In this document: one piece after another, positions 1 through 7,767 of the stretch
Position numbering within the stretch: the stretch's first letter is position 1
How the letters are laid out: each line of letters opens with the position of its first letter
Source of the DNA: JBILVQ01 sp044370375
GTDB taxonomy: Bacteria > Bacteroidota > Bacteroidia > UBA4408
Direction: 5' to 3'
Length of the DNA stretch: 7,950 bases
Assembly: GCA_044370375.1 (NCBI GenBank)
Contig: JBILVQ010000138.1
Location: forward strand, 1 to 7,950
The notes under the pieces: generated by a model
Databases searched by the model: none
The model's input: only the letters and a program-made list of their open reading frames with translations
Told to the model about the DNA's origin: nothing
Made by a program: the position numbers and the translations under genes

Positions 1-510
1 AAAAGTATAGTAGGTCATCTCTGCAAGGTTAATATCTGTAAGGCTTTGCAAGGCTTTGGCTGCAAGAGGTCCTTGCACTGCCAGCAAAGAGGTTTTATCA
101 GAGATGTTCTCCATTTCAACCCCGCCGGTATTGTGTTGACTAATCCAATTCCAATCTTTTTCAATATTGGAGGCATTCACAACGAGCAGATAAGATTTTT
201 CGGTTAAACGGTAAACCAACAAGTCGTCTACAATTCCCCCTTGATTGTTTGGCAGGCAAGAATACTGAACCTTTCCATCCACCAAAACAGCTGCATCATT
301 GCTGGTTACCCTTTGAATTAAATCGAGGGCTCCCTCTCCTTTCAAAATAAATTCACCCATGTGCGATACATCAAAAACGCCTACGGCTTTACGAACTGTT
401 TCGTGTTCTGCATTAATTCCTTCGTAAGAAACAGGCATATTATATCCTGCAAAGGGTACCATTTTGGCACCTAATTGTATGTGAACCTGGGTGAGAGCGG
501 TGTTATTCAT
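1..510 (-). CDS. gcvT: Aminomethyltransferase, glycine cleavage system T protein (N-terminal 170 residues, runs off the left edge)
   Basis: GcvT moves the methylene group from the aminomethyl-lipoyl arm of the H protein onto tetrahydrofolate and releases ammonia, in the cytoplasm. I translated the minus strand from the ATG at 510-508; the frame stays open to base 1. The family's N-terminal signatures are present: GAKMVPFAGYNMP (residues 14-26), NAEHETVRKAVGVFDVSHMGE (about 33-53), a VTSND segment (68-72), and GGIVDD (91-96). The Asp at 96 matches by position and context the catalytic Asp of characterised T proteins. VQGP, near residue 147, is also typical. Full-length proteins have about 360 residues, so roughly half lies outside the window. 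The frame is open further upstream, but family members begin at this Met, giving an N-terminus of MNNTALTQVH. No Shine-Dalgarno sequence is visible; the leader is A/T-rich. The peptidase gene upstream on the same strand ends 70 bases away, so co-transcription is possible. Identification is very secure. Confidence 0.95.
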   Translation of the reverse strand, partial: MNNTALTQVHIQLGAKMVPFAGYNMPVSYEGINAEHETVRKAVGVFDVSHMGEFILKGEGALDLIQRVTSNDAAVLVDGKVQYSCLPNNQGGIVDDLLVYRLTEKSYLLVVNASNIEKDWNWISQHNTGGVEMENISDKTSLLAVQGPLAAKALQSLTDINLAEMTYYTF

Positions 511-580
511 TCGTTTTAATTTGGTTGCAAAGTTGAGATTTTGGTTGATTAAATGATGTGCCGGAAAAAAATAATTTCCA

Positions 581-3022
581 TTAGTGTTGCACCATGAATT
601 TTTCTGTTAGGATTTCATTTCCTGATTTTACCTGCAGGAGATAAAGTCCATTTTTCAGTTCATTGATGGATAGGTTGAAGGTGGCAGCACTGCTTTGTGG
701 CAATCCGGGAAAAAAGGCATCTTTTACCTTTTGCCCTTGTAAGGTGGTAATGCTCGCCAAAACACCACCTGCAGTTGCATTCATAGAGAAAGACAAATTG
801 TCTTTTGCCGGATTGGGATGAATGTTTAGTTGAAGATTTTTTGATGAGGAAAGCGAAACAATACCATTAGGATTAATTTTTCTGCCAAAGGTGTATTCTC
901 CAATTTTTAGGGAGTCGGCTTTTATGCTGCCTGTTCTGTCGGTGGCATTGCCAATGTTTTTTGTTTGATAAGGATAAGCGCTCCAATTTTCACCGGAACC
1001 ACTGCGGTAAAGCAATACCAAAGAATCTTCATGTCCGGAAATAAAACCATTGTCAAAAAAATTGGTGCCTGAATAATTGGATGTTCTTCCATCATAGGTA
1101 AAGGTGGCATTGGCGACAAAGCCCGGCTTAAAAAGGCCTCCAACGGACCAATACCGATCTGGAGAAATCAACAAGGATGGATTAGCGGGCGAAAGGGCAT
1201 CGGGTCCTACCAGATGGTGTTCTACATAAACAAGGGAAGAGTCGCTTACTTGGTTTACATTAACCAGAATTCCGCTGATACCAAAAGGTTTGTTACCTGT
1301 AGTTTTGAGCCATTGGGCATTGGCAACAATGGCATCGGAAATTCTTTGCTTCACATCAAGGGCAACATAAGCAGGAGAAAATGGGATATTTCCGGGGATA
1401 TTGAAATCAAAAAACTGTTGGTTACCCGAAAACAAAACGGTTCTGTTAACCGAGTCTCCACTTGCATTGTAAAAGCTGAGTTCCAGGGGTACATTATTGA
1501 AAATTGCTGGCGCACCCTTTAATTTTTGCCGAATGTAAACGCGTGTGGTAGATGCATTGTTTTGCACTGAATCAATCGAGAAGTGAGAAAAACCAGGGTT
1601 ATTGACCCAATTATCAAAAAAGGGCTGAAGGTTGATACCTGAAAAAGAAGAGAGAAAACTTTCGAAATCTGCGGTGCTGCCGTTACCAAACTGGTTTGTA
1701 TTCATCCAAGCTTTGATGGCAGCAAAAAACAGGGAGTCGCCCATGTAGCCTCTTAAGGTATGCGCTACATCGGCACCCTTGTTGTAAACATGTCCGCTAT
1801 AGGTTAAATCGTGTGGTACACCGGCAACAGGTTGATAGCCTCCCTCCTGCCAGTGCAGGAATTGAACAACTGATTGGTGGTTGGCTCTTACTTCATCGCG
1901 GTAGCGGCTTTCATTGTAAACGGCCTCAAAGAAGTAAAGTCCGGAAAAGGAAGCCCAACCTTCGTTCAGCCACATATCCTCTGCTGTTGTACAAGTAACC
2001 AAATCACCAAACCAATGGTGAGAAAGTTCGTGTGCCATTAAATCACCTTCGTAGGCAAGTGAGCCACCAACCGCAGCAGCTCTGGGATAGGCAATGTTAC
2101 AGGCATGTTCCATTGCACCGCTGTTGAAAGGAACCAAAACAAATCCAACACGATCCCATCGGTAAGGACCGAAAGCTTCTTCAAAAGCGTGAAAACAATT
2201 TTCAAGGTTGGTGAAAGAAGCCTTCATACCAATGGTATCACCGGCCAAGGAACCAAGTTCAACCGGAACATTACCGTTTAATCCAAGATAAGAATCTTTG
2301 ACGGTAGCATAATTGTTTATTGCCACACTGGCAATGTAGGATGGGATTGGTTGATGTAATTCCCATTGCCAAACAATGTTGTTGTTGGGCAAGTGGGTTG
2401 TATCGGTGAGTAAACCACCACAAAATGCTTTGTGATTGGAAAGTGTTTCGATATTAAAAGAATAAGTGCATTTCTCCACAAAATTATCGAAACAAGGATA
2501 CCAGGTTCTTCCATAAACATGAGGATCGGCCGCAAAGCCAACGCCAAGGTTAAAAGCATAACCCGATTGGAAATAAAATCCTCCGAAACCGGCTGCATCG
2601 GTTACCGGAATTCCATGGTAAAAAGTTGTGATGGAAAATGTATCACCTAAGTTGACAGCAGCAGGAAAGTGCAAATGAAGAATGGTATCGTTGTGAGAAA
2701 AACTAACAGGGACATTATTCAACCAAACGGAGTCAACGGTTAGCGACAATAAGTCCAAGTCCATGGAAACAACATTGTTGATTTTTGGTGTAATCCTGAT
2801 AACCGCATTTCCTTCGATGATTTTATTGGTAAAATCGGTTATTCTAAGATTGATGTTTGTATGCAATAAATCGAGGGTATCACTTCGTAAATTATAATCA
2901 ATATTTCTTGCCTGCGATTTATGGGAAGGGTTTTGTTTTTTTTGCAAGCAGGTGTTTTGGGCTGTCAGTGAAAAACTTTTCAAACCTGCCATGAGGAAAA
3001 GAAACAAGATGATGGGACGCAT
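581..3022 (-). CDS. Secreted M1-family zinc aminopeptidase with T9SS C-terminal sorting domain
   Basis: This is a metallopeptidase expected to remove N-terminal residues from peptides outside the cell. Numbering is from the ATG at 3022-3020 (813 residues). A signal peptide (MRPIILFLFLMAGLKSFS, then LTAQ) is followed by the M1 N-terminal beta domain to about residue 240. Catalytic motifs follow: GAMEH (302-306) in the place of the GxMEN exopeptidase motif; HELSH (331-335) with the third zinc ligand Glu354 in NEGW, exactly 18 residues after the second His; and VYNKGA with Tyr413, matching the transition-state Tyr. The catalytic domain ends near 485. Then come a beta-rich domain, a further unassigned beta-rich segment (about 581-713) and a sorting domain (about 729-813) with HPNPAKDNL, ITTLQGQKV, LKNGLYLLQV and a terminal EKFMV. 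A start at the GTG 3049 would add nine residues ahead of the signal peptide, so the ATG was preferred. All active-site residues are intact. The peptide substrate cannot be read from the sequence. Confidence 0.93.
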   Translation of the reverse strand: MRPIILFLFLMAGLKSFSLTAQNTCLQKKQNPSHKSQARNIDYNLRSDTLDLLHTNINLRITDFTNKIIEGNAVIRITPKINNVVSMDLDLLSLTVDSVWLNNVPVSFSHNDTILHLHFPAAVNLGDTFSITTFYHGIPVTDAAGFGGFYFQSGYAFNLGVGFAADPHVYGRTWYPCFDNFVEKCTYSFNIETLSNHKAFCGGLLTDTTHLPNNNIVWQWELHQPIPSYIASVAINNYATVKDSYLGLNGNVPVELGSLAGDTIGMKASFTNLENCFHAFEEAFGPYRWDRVGFVLVPFNSGAMEHACNIAYPRAAAVGGSLAYEGDLMAHELSHHWFGDLVTCTTAEDMWLNEGWASFSGLYFFEAVYNESRYRDEVRANHQSVVQFLHWQEGGYQPVAGVPHDLTYSGHVYNKGADVAHTLRGYMGDSLFFAAIKAWMNTNQFGNGSTADFESFLSSFSGINLQPFFDNWVNNPGFSHFSIDSVQNNASTTRVYIRQKLKGAPAIFNNVPLELSFYNASGDSVNRTVLFSGNQQFFDFNIPGNIPFSPAYVALDVKQRISDAIVANAQWLKTTGNKPFGISGILVNVNQVSDSSLVYVEHHLVGPDALSPANPSLLISPDRYWSVGGLFKPGFVANATFTYDGRTSNYSGTNFFDNGFISGHEDSLVLLYRSGSGENWSAYPYQTKNIGNATDRTGSIKADSLKIGEYTFGRKINPNGIVSLSSSKNLQLNIHPNPAKDNLSFSMNATAGGVLASITTLQGQKVKDAFFPGLPQSSAATFNLSINELKNGLYLLQVKSGNEILTEKFMVQH
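584..838 (-). other. T9SS type A C-terminal sorting domain of the M1 peptidase
   Basis: The last 85 residues form a separate module with the hallmarks of the type A sorting signal: an N-terminal IHPNPAKDNLSF, a central 'L.GQ.V' strand, and NGLYLLQV before a basic and hydrophobic end (TEKFMVQH). In this family the domain directs export through the type IX translocon and is usually removed, with attachment to the cell surface or release. It predicts that the mature peptidase is outside the outer membrane. The translocon genes are not in this window. Confidence 0.88.
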
Positions 3023-3102
3023 AAGGGGAAATTTTTCGCAAATTAGCACAAAATATAATCAAAACAAATTTAGGATTGAGGGGTTGAATAAAAAAGCTAA
3101 AC
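3023..3102. promoter_or_regulatory. Divergent intergenic region driving the M1 peptidase (-) and UbiD decarboxylase (+)
   Basis: These 80 A/T-rich bases separate two divergently transcribed genes and should hold both promoters, unless the UbiD promoter lies within the M1 coding sequence. For the plus strand I see only weak candidates. TAGGATTG (3071-3078) is one mismatch from TAnnTTTG but has no TTTG at the right distance upstream. TATAAT (3054-3059) matches a classical sigma-70 -10 but lacks a -35, and this phylum does not normally rely on that pattern. No clear operator palindrome was found. Confidence 0.5.
3065..3095 (-). promoter_or_regulatory. Candidate Bacteroidota-type promoter for the M1 peptidase
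   Basis: Read on the minus strand, TAAATTTG at 3072-3065 is a perfect match to the Bacteroidota -7 box TAnnTTTG. Nineteen bases upstream lies TTTT (3095-3092), a three-of-four match to the -33 element TTTG, at the usual spacing. Transcription would begin near 3059, leaving a leader of about 37 bases before the ATG at 3022. The box lies in the 80-base gap between the divergent M1 and UbiD genes, where a promoter is expected. The -33 element is weak and T-rich stretches are common here, so this is a candidate only. Confidence 0.4.
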
Positions 3103-4908
3103 ATGAATTTGCTGGAGAAGGAGTTAATTTTTTTAGAGGAGCGCGGACACCTGATCAGGATTAAGGAAGAGATTGATCCAAATCTTGAAATGGCGGCCCT
3201 TCATTTGAAGGTTTTCGGTGAAAATGGTCCGGCCCTGTTGTTTGAAAATATTAAGGGTTGTCGGTATAGGGCTATTTCCAATTTATTTGGGAGCACAGAA
3301 AGAATTAAGCTTTTGTTTCGTGATAGTTTACCTTTGATTGATGCTTTGGTAAAGGCCAAAACGAATCCACAGTTTTTTTTGAAGCATCCTTTTAAAGTCT
3401 TGCCTGTTTTAAGGGGTGTTTGGAGTGCTCTTCCGAAGAAGATATCTTGGAACACGGCAAAAAAGAGTTTCGATGAAATTAGCATCGATCAGTTGCCCCT
3501 GATAAAGCATTGGCCCAACGATGGCGGTGCTTTTGTAACCCTTCCGCAGGTTTATTCAGAGGATATTTCTTCTCCCGGATGGAAAAACTCCAACCTTGGG
3601 ATGTACAGAATTCAGTTAACGGGCAATGAATATATTCTTAACCGTGAAATAGGCTTGCATTATCAACTTCATCGGGGGATAGGAATTCACCAAACCCTTG
3701 CAGAAAAGTTGCAAAAGCCTCTTCCTGTATCGGTTTTTGTAGGTGGGCCTGCTGCTCATTCTTTTGCAGCGGTAATGCCTTTGCCGGAAGGTATTCCTGA
3801 ATTAGCTTTTGCCGGATCGCTTGCCAATCGGAGGTTTAGATATGCGGTGGATGATTTGGGTTCTGTGGTTTCAACCGATGCAGATTTTGTTATTACTGGT
3901 GAAGTGTTGCCGGGTAGTGTTAAACCGGAGGGGCCCTTTGGCGACCATTTGGGATATTACAGTTTGAAACACCTCTTTCCGCTTATGAAAGTTAAAAGGG
4001 TTTACGCTAAAAAGAATGCCATCTGGCCCTTTACCGTTGTTGGCAGGCCCCCGCAAGAGGATACGGGTTTTGGAAATTTCATACATTCCATGACAGGGAA
4101 TGCTTTAAAAAGTGAAATTCCCGGACTCGAAGATTTGCATGCCGTGGATGCAGCCGGTGTTCATCCACTGTTGTTGGCCATTGGTTCAGAAAGATATACC
4201 CCTTATTTGAATCTCGAAAGACCGGGTGAGTTGTTAACCATTGCCAATCGTATTTTGGGTACAGGGCAATTAAGTCTTGCTAAGTTTCTTTTTATTGTAA
4301 ACAAGGCCGATAATCCTCAACTTCATTCTGCCAATATTGAAGCCTTTTTTAAACATTTTTTAGAAAGGGTAGATTGGAAAAGGGACTTGCATTTTTATAC
4401 TGAAACAAGCATTGATACACTTGATTATTCAGGTACCGGACTTAATTCCGGATCAAAAGTGGTGCTTGCTGCTGTTGGAGATGCCCGAAGAAAATTATTG
4501 AGCAAAGATGAATTTTCTGCAAAAGGGAATGAAAAATTTTTCTTTGTCGCAGATGGCATTCTTTCTTGCCATCTACCTGCCTTTACCACCTATGAAAATG
4601 CCGCAACAGAAGTTTCCAATTTGGAAGAAATTATCAAGAAATTATCCTTTGAAAAAGAAGAAATTATGATGGTGGTTGTTGGTGATGACCCGGAATTTAT
4701 TAGTTTAACATTAGAGAATTTTCTTTGGGTTGGTTTTACGCGTTGCAATCCGAGCCACGATGTTTATGGTGTAGATTCATTTATGTTGAATAAGCACTGG
4801 GGCTGCAAAGGCCCGCTAATCCTGGATGCCAGAATAAAACCACATCATGCGCCTGTGCTTGAATTAATGCCAGAAACGCTAGAAGCCATTCAACGATTTA
4901 AGGTATAG
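3103..4908 (+). CDS. ubiD: UbiD-family prenylated-FMN decarboxylase, probably for menaquinone biosynthesis
   Basis: UbiD-family enzymes use prenylated FMN, made by a UbiX partner, with a divalent metal to decarboxylate aromatic or unsaturated acids reversibly. Residues match the fungal Fdc1 active site in order and spacing: Asn164 and Arg169 in NLGMYR, His190 in LHRG, Glu233 in PEL, Glu276 and Asp281 in PEGPFGD. Thus the Arg-Glu-acid catalytic set is intact, with Asp for the last Glu, as is common in bacterial UbiD. The opening residues (LEERGHLIRI) are typical. At 601 residues it is about 100 longer than E. coli UbiD. The extra length is C-terminal, from about residue 465, and carries GFTRCNPSHDVYG. 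Bacteroidota make menaquinone rather than ubiquinone, so a role in the futalosine route (MqnL-like) is likelier than ubiquinone synthesis; this is inference from phylum and length. The symbol denotes the family, not proven function. The start is the first ATG, preceded by an A-rich leader without a Shine-Dalgarno sequence. No UbiX gene is in the window. Confidence 0.92.
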   Translation: MNLLEKELIFLEERGHLIRIKEEIDPNLEMAALHLKVFGENGPALLFENIKGCRYRAISNLFGSTERIKLLFRDSLPLIDALVKAKTNPQFFLKHPFKVLPVLRGVWSALPKKISWNTAKKSFDEISIDQLPLIKHWPNDGGAFVTLPQVYSEDISSPGWKNSNLGMYRIQLTGNEYILNREIGLHYQLHRGIGIHQTLAEKLQKPLPVSVFVGGPAAHSFAAVMPLPEGIPELAFAGSLANRRFRYAVDDLGSVVSTDADFVITGEVLPGSVKPEGPFGDHLGYYSLKHLFPLMKVKRVYAKKNAIWPFTVVGRPPQEDTGFGNFIHSMTGNALKSEIPGLEDLHAVDAAGVHPLLLAIGSERYTPYLNLERPGELLTIANRILGTGQLSLAKFLFIVNKADNPQLHSANIEAFFKHFLERVDWKRDLHFYTETSIDTLDYSGTGLNSGSKVVLAAVGDARRKLLSKDEFSAKGNEKFFFVADGILSCHLPAFTTYENAATEVSNLEEIIKKLSFEKEEIMMVVVGDDPEFISLTLENFLWVGFTRCNPSHDVYGVDSFMLNKHWGCKGPLILDARIKPHHAPVLELMPETLEAIQRFKV

Positions 4909-4959
4909 ACTTTAGCATTGAGAGGAAAAATCCTTAAATTAGTCGCCATAAACCGTTGT

Positions 4960-7767
4960 ATGAGCCTCAAAATTAAATTTCTTGCACTTCCTCTCCTATT
5001 CTTATTTCTTGGTAATTGTTGTTTTGGTCAAAATGTATTGCCGCTCGATCCTGAGGTAAAAAGCGGTGTTCTACCCAACGGAATTAAATATTTTATTCGA
5101 AAGAACGCCAAACCTGAGAAACGGGCAGAGCTAAGAATTGCCATCAATACAGGTAGCAACAACGAAAATGATGACCAACAGGGATTGGCTCATTTTACAG
5201 AGCACATGGCGTTTAATGGAACAAAAAATTTCCCTAAGAATCAATTGGTAGATTACCTTGAATCTGTTGGTACCAAATTCGGGCCGCACTTAAACGCCTA
5301 TACAAGTTTTGATGAAACCGTTTATATGCTTCAGGTACCCACCGATAATCCTGAAACACTTGAAAAAGGATTGCTGATATTAAATGATTGGGCCACTGCA
5401 CTTAGTTTTGATTCGCTGGAAATTGAAAAAGAGCGAGGCGTAATTATGGAAGAGTGGCGATTAGGACAAGGAGCACAAGAAAGAATGAGGTTGATATATT
5501 GGCCTAAATTGTTTGCTGGCAGTCGCTATGCAGCCAGATTGCCCATTGGAAAAACAGAAGTTATTGAAGGTTTCAAGCATAAAGCGATTAAGCAATATTA
5601 TCAGGATTGGTATAAGCCGGAAATGATGGCTGTTATTGCAGTCGGAGACTTTGATGTTTCGGAAGTAGAAAAAATGATTGTTGCCAAATTCGGAGGCATT
5701 CCATCGAGCAAGAATAAAGTTCAACCAAAGGTTTGGGAAGTACCGGATCAAAAAGGACTAATGGCAGCTGTGGCCAGCGATAAAGAGAACCAATACTCAA
5801 TGGTGCAATTAATTTACAAATTGCCTGCAAGTTCCCTTACAACTGATTTGGATTATCGCAGCATGATCATTCGAAATATTTTTACCAATTTATTAAATTC
5901 ACGACTCGATGAAATCAGACTGCAACCCAACCCTCCGTTGGTTTATGGCGCAGCCTATTACGGAGCATTGGTAAAAACGAAAGATAGCTACTCTTGCTAT
6001 GCCGTTGTTAAGGACGGTGAATGTGAACGAGGGCTAGATGCTTTGGTGACAGAAAATGAAAGAGTGAAAAAATTTGGTTTTACAAAAACTGAATTTGATA
6101 GGCAAAAAAACGCTATGTTGAAAGAAATGGAGAGTTTTTACAACGAGCGTTCCAAAACTGAATCACGCTCCTTTGTAGATGAATATATTCAATATTATTT
6201 GAATGGTGACGCGGCTCCGGGTATAACAGCCGAATTTGAAATGTATCAAAAATTTTTACCCGGAATAACTTTAGAAGAGGTCAATTCACTTGCAGCCCTG
6301 TGGATGGGAAATGAAAACAATGTGATGATCATTGGTCTGCTTCCTGACAAAGAAGGATTAAAGGCCCCAACCGAGCAGATCCTGATAGAGCAATATAAAA
6401 AGTCGAAAGAGAATAAAATAGAAGCTTTTGTGGATTTGGTAAGTACCGAGCCCTTGGTACCAGCCACCCTGGAGCCCAAACCGGGGAAAGTGCTTTCCGA
6501 GAAAAAGCAGGAAAATTTTGGCATTACTGAATGGGTTTTATCCAATGGTTTAAAAGTAATCATGAAACCCAGTGATTTCAAGAATGATGAAATTATCATG
6601 AGTGGCTTTGCTTTTGGTGGTGTTTCTCTTGCAGACAATGAAGATTTATTGTCGGCTGCTTTTGCCGATCAAATTGTTGAAAGATCAGGGATCGGGACCA
6701 TGAATTATACGCAGTTGAGTAAATACCTGGAAGATAAAATTGCGGGTGTTTACCCTTCCATTTCTGATATTTCTCAAAGCTTAAGCGGAAGTTGTACTCC
6801 TGCGGATATTGAAACCATGTTACAACTGAGCTATCTTTATTTTACCGGTATAAGAAAAGATACAGATGCTTTTCAAACGATGATTGCCGAGCAAAAAGTT
6901 AGCCTCGAAAACAGAGGGGCCGCTCCAGATCAATTGTTCAGAGATACGGTAGCTTATGTTATGTCGGCCTATAATCCACGAAACAAGCCCCTCACCCCCG
7001 ATGCCCTTGAGAAAATAAATCTTGATAAAGCCCTTGCCTTTTATCGCGATAGGTTTTCAGATCCTTCGGCCTTTACTTTTGTATTATGTGGTAATTTTGA
7101 ACCTGAAAAGATTAAGGGCTTGATAGAAAAATATCTTGGTGGCATACCTGTTGGCAACAAAAACAAAACCTATGTAAAGCGCGATGCTAAAAGGGCTACA
7201 GGCAATCTATCAAGACAAGTGCAAAAGGGTTCAGAACCAAGAAGCACTGTTAGTTTGAAATGGAATCAATATGTTGAAATCGGAACCAAAGAAAAGAATG
7301 AAATAAGTGCTTTGGTGAAACTATTGAGCATTACCCTTAGAGAAAATTTGAGGGAAGACAAAAGCGGTGTTTATGGTGTTTCGGTTTTCCCCTCTATCAA
7401 AAGAATTCCTGAAGGTTACTATGAATTAACCGTTTCCTTTGGTTGCGCCCCCGAAAATGTTGACATGTTGATAAAAGCCGCTATGGACGAAATCAATCTT
7501 GCCCAAAGCATGGAATGTAGGGAAAAGAATGTGCTCAAAGTGAAAGAAATTTTATTGCGCGAAAGAGAAACAACACTCAAAGAAAATTCTTTTTGGTTAG
7601 GAGCCATTTCTCAAAGTGTTCTATTGGGTGAAGATCTTTCAACCCTTAACGATTATAATACCTGGGTAAATGCTATTACCGGAAAGGATTATCAGCAATG
7701 GGCCAAACGTTATTTTCCTGAAAGTCAATATAAAAAATTTGTGTTAACTCCTGTAGGCAAGCAATAA
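4960..7767 (+). CDS. Periplasmic M16-family zinc protease with two M16 units (PqqL-like)
   Basis: This is an inverzincin-type metalloprotease expected to degrade peptides or small unfolded proteins inside a closed chamber. Numbering is from the ATG at 4960 (935 residues). A signal peptide (MSLKIKFLALPLLFLFLGNC, ending CFGQ) is followed by the active N-terminal unit. This has HFTEH (78-82), the inverted zinc motif with catalytic Glu81, and the third ligand Glu158 in KERGVIMEE, 76 residues after the second His, as in mitochondrial processing peptidase. The first M16 C-terminal domain spans roughly 210-390. The second unit starts near residue 522 (EWVLSNGLKVIMKP); it has no HxxEH and is presumably structural. 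LREDKSGVYGV (about 795-805) is the usual substrate-binding Arg/Tyr segment. Length and two-unit layout agree with E. coli PqqL. There is no good lipobox and no T9SS domain, so a soluble periplasmic enzyme is inferred. A TTG start at 4918 was rejected because it would bury the signal peptide. The UbiD stop lies 51 bases upstream, so read-through is possible. Confidence 0.93.
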   Translation: MSLKIKFLALPLLFLFLGNCCFGQNVLPLDPEVKSGVLPNGIKYFIRKNAKPEKRAELRIAINTGSNNENDDQQGLAHFTEHMAFNGTKNFPKNQLVDYLESVGTKFGPHLNAYTSFDETVYMLQVPTDNPETLEKGLLILNDWATALSFDSLEIEKERGVIMEEWRLGQGAQERMRLIYWPKLFAGSRYAARLPIGKTEVIEGFKHKAIKQYYQDWYKPEMMAVIAVGDFDVSEVEKMIVAKFGGIPSSKNKVQPKVWEVPDQKGLMAAVASDKENQYSMVQLIYKLPASSLTTDLDYRSMIIRNIFTNLLNSRLDEIRLQPNPPLVYGAAYYGALVKTKDSYSCYAVVKDGECERGLDALVTENERVKKFGFTKTEFDRQKNAMLKEMESFYNERSKTESRSFVDEYIQYYLNGDAAPGITAEFEMYQKFLPGITLEEVNSLAALWMGNENNVMIIGLLPDKEGLKAPTEQILIEQYKKSKENKIEAFVDLVSTEPLVPATLEPKPGKVLSEKKQENFGITEWVLSNGLKVIMKPSDFKNDEIIMSGFAFGGVSLADNEDLLSAAFADQIVERSGIGTMNYTQLSKYLEDKIAGVYPSISDISQSLSGSCTPADIETMLQLSYLYFTGIRKDTDAFQTMIAEQKVSLENRGAAPDQLFRDTVAYVMSAYNPRNKPLTPDALEKINLDKALAFYRDRFSDPSAFTFVLCGNFEPEKIKGLIEKYLGGIPVGNKNKTYVKRDAKRATGNLSRQVQKGSEPRSTVSLKWNQYVEIGTKEKNEISALVKLLSITLRENLREDKSGVYGVSVFPSIKRIPEGYYELTVSFGCAPENVDMLIKAAMDEINLAQSMECREKNVLKVKEILLRERETTLKENSFWLGAISQSVLLGEDLSTLNDYNTWVNAITGKDYQQWAKRYFPESQYKKFVLTPVGKQ

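Noticed and set aside
40..58. Direct repeat of AAGGCTTTG within gcvT
   Set aside because: It is two short copies encoding part of a normal GcvT segment (AAKALQSL) and has no sign of a mobile or regulatory element.
511..580. Possible promoter for gcvT (CAACTTTG at 535-528, minus strand)
   Set aside because: The box has a mismatch at the conserved T of TAnnTTTG, and no TTTG lies 19-21 bases upstream. No terminator hairpin was seen in this gap either.
1214..1522. 102-residue plus-strand open frame opposite the M1 peptidase
   Set aside because: It lies wholly antisense to well-supported coding sequence, and its translation has no recognisable domain or start context.
3023..3049. Upstream GTG start at 3049 for the M1 peptidase, adding nine residues
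   Set aside because: It would place charged and polar residues (LICEKFPL) ahead of a good signal peptide that begins at the ATG 3022, and would overlap the leader.
4551..4574. 8-bp perfect inverted repeat AGATGGCA / TGCCATCT with an 8-base loop
   Set aside because: It lies inside the UbiD coding sequence with no T tract or nearby gene boundary; a stem this short is expected by chance in a window of this size.
4918..4959. Upstream TTG start at 4918 for the M16 protease, adding 14 residues
   Set aside because: The ATG at 4960 begins a compact signal peptide directly; the extension is basic and unlike family N-termini.
4960..5040. Possible lipoprotein signal in the M16 protease (Cys pair in LGNCC)
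   Set aside because: The residues before either Cys (L-G-N or G-N-C) do not fit the lipobox, which needs a small residue at -1. A normal Sec cleavage near CFGQ fits better.
6246..6638. 130-residue minus-strand open frame opposite the M16 protease
   Set aside because: It is antisense to conserved M16 sequence, rich in Ser/Phe/Lys as expected from a shadow frame, and has no recognisable motif.
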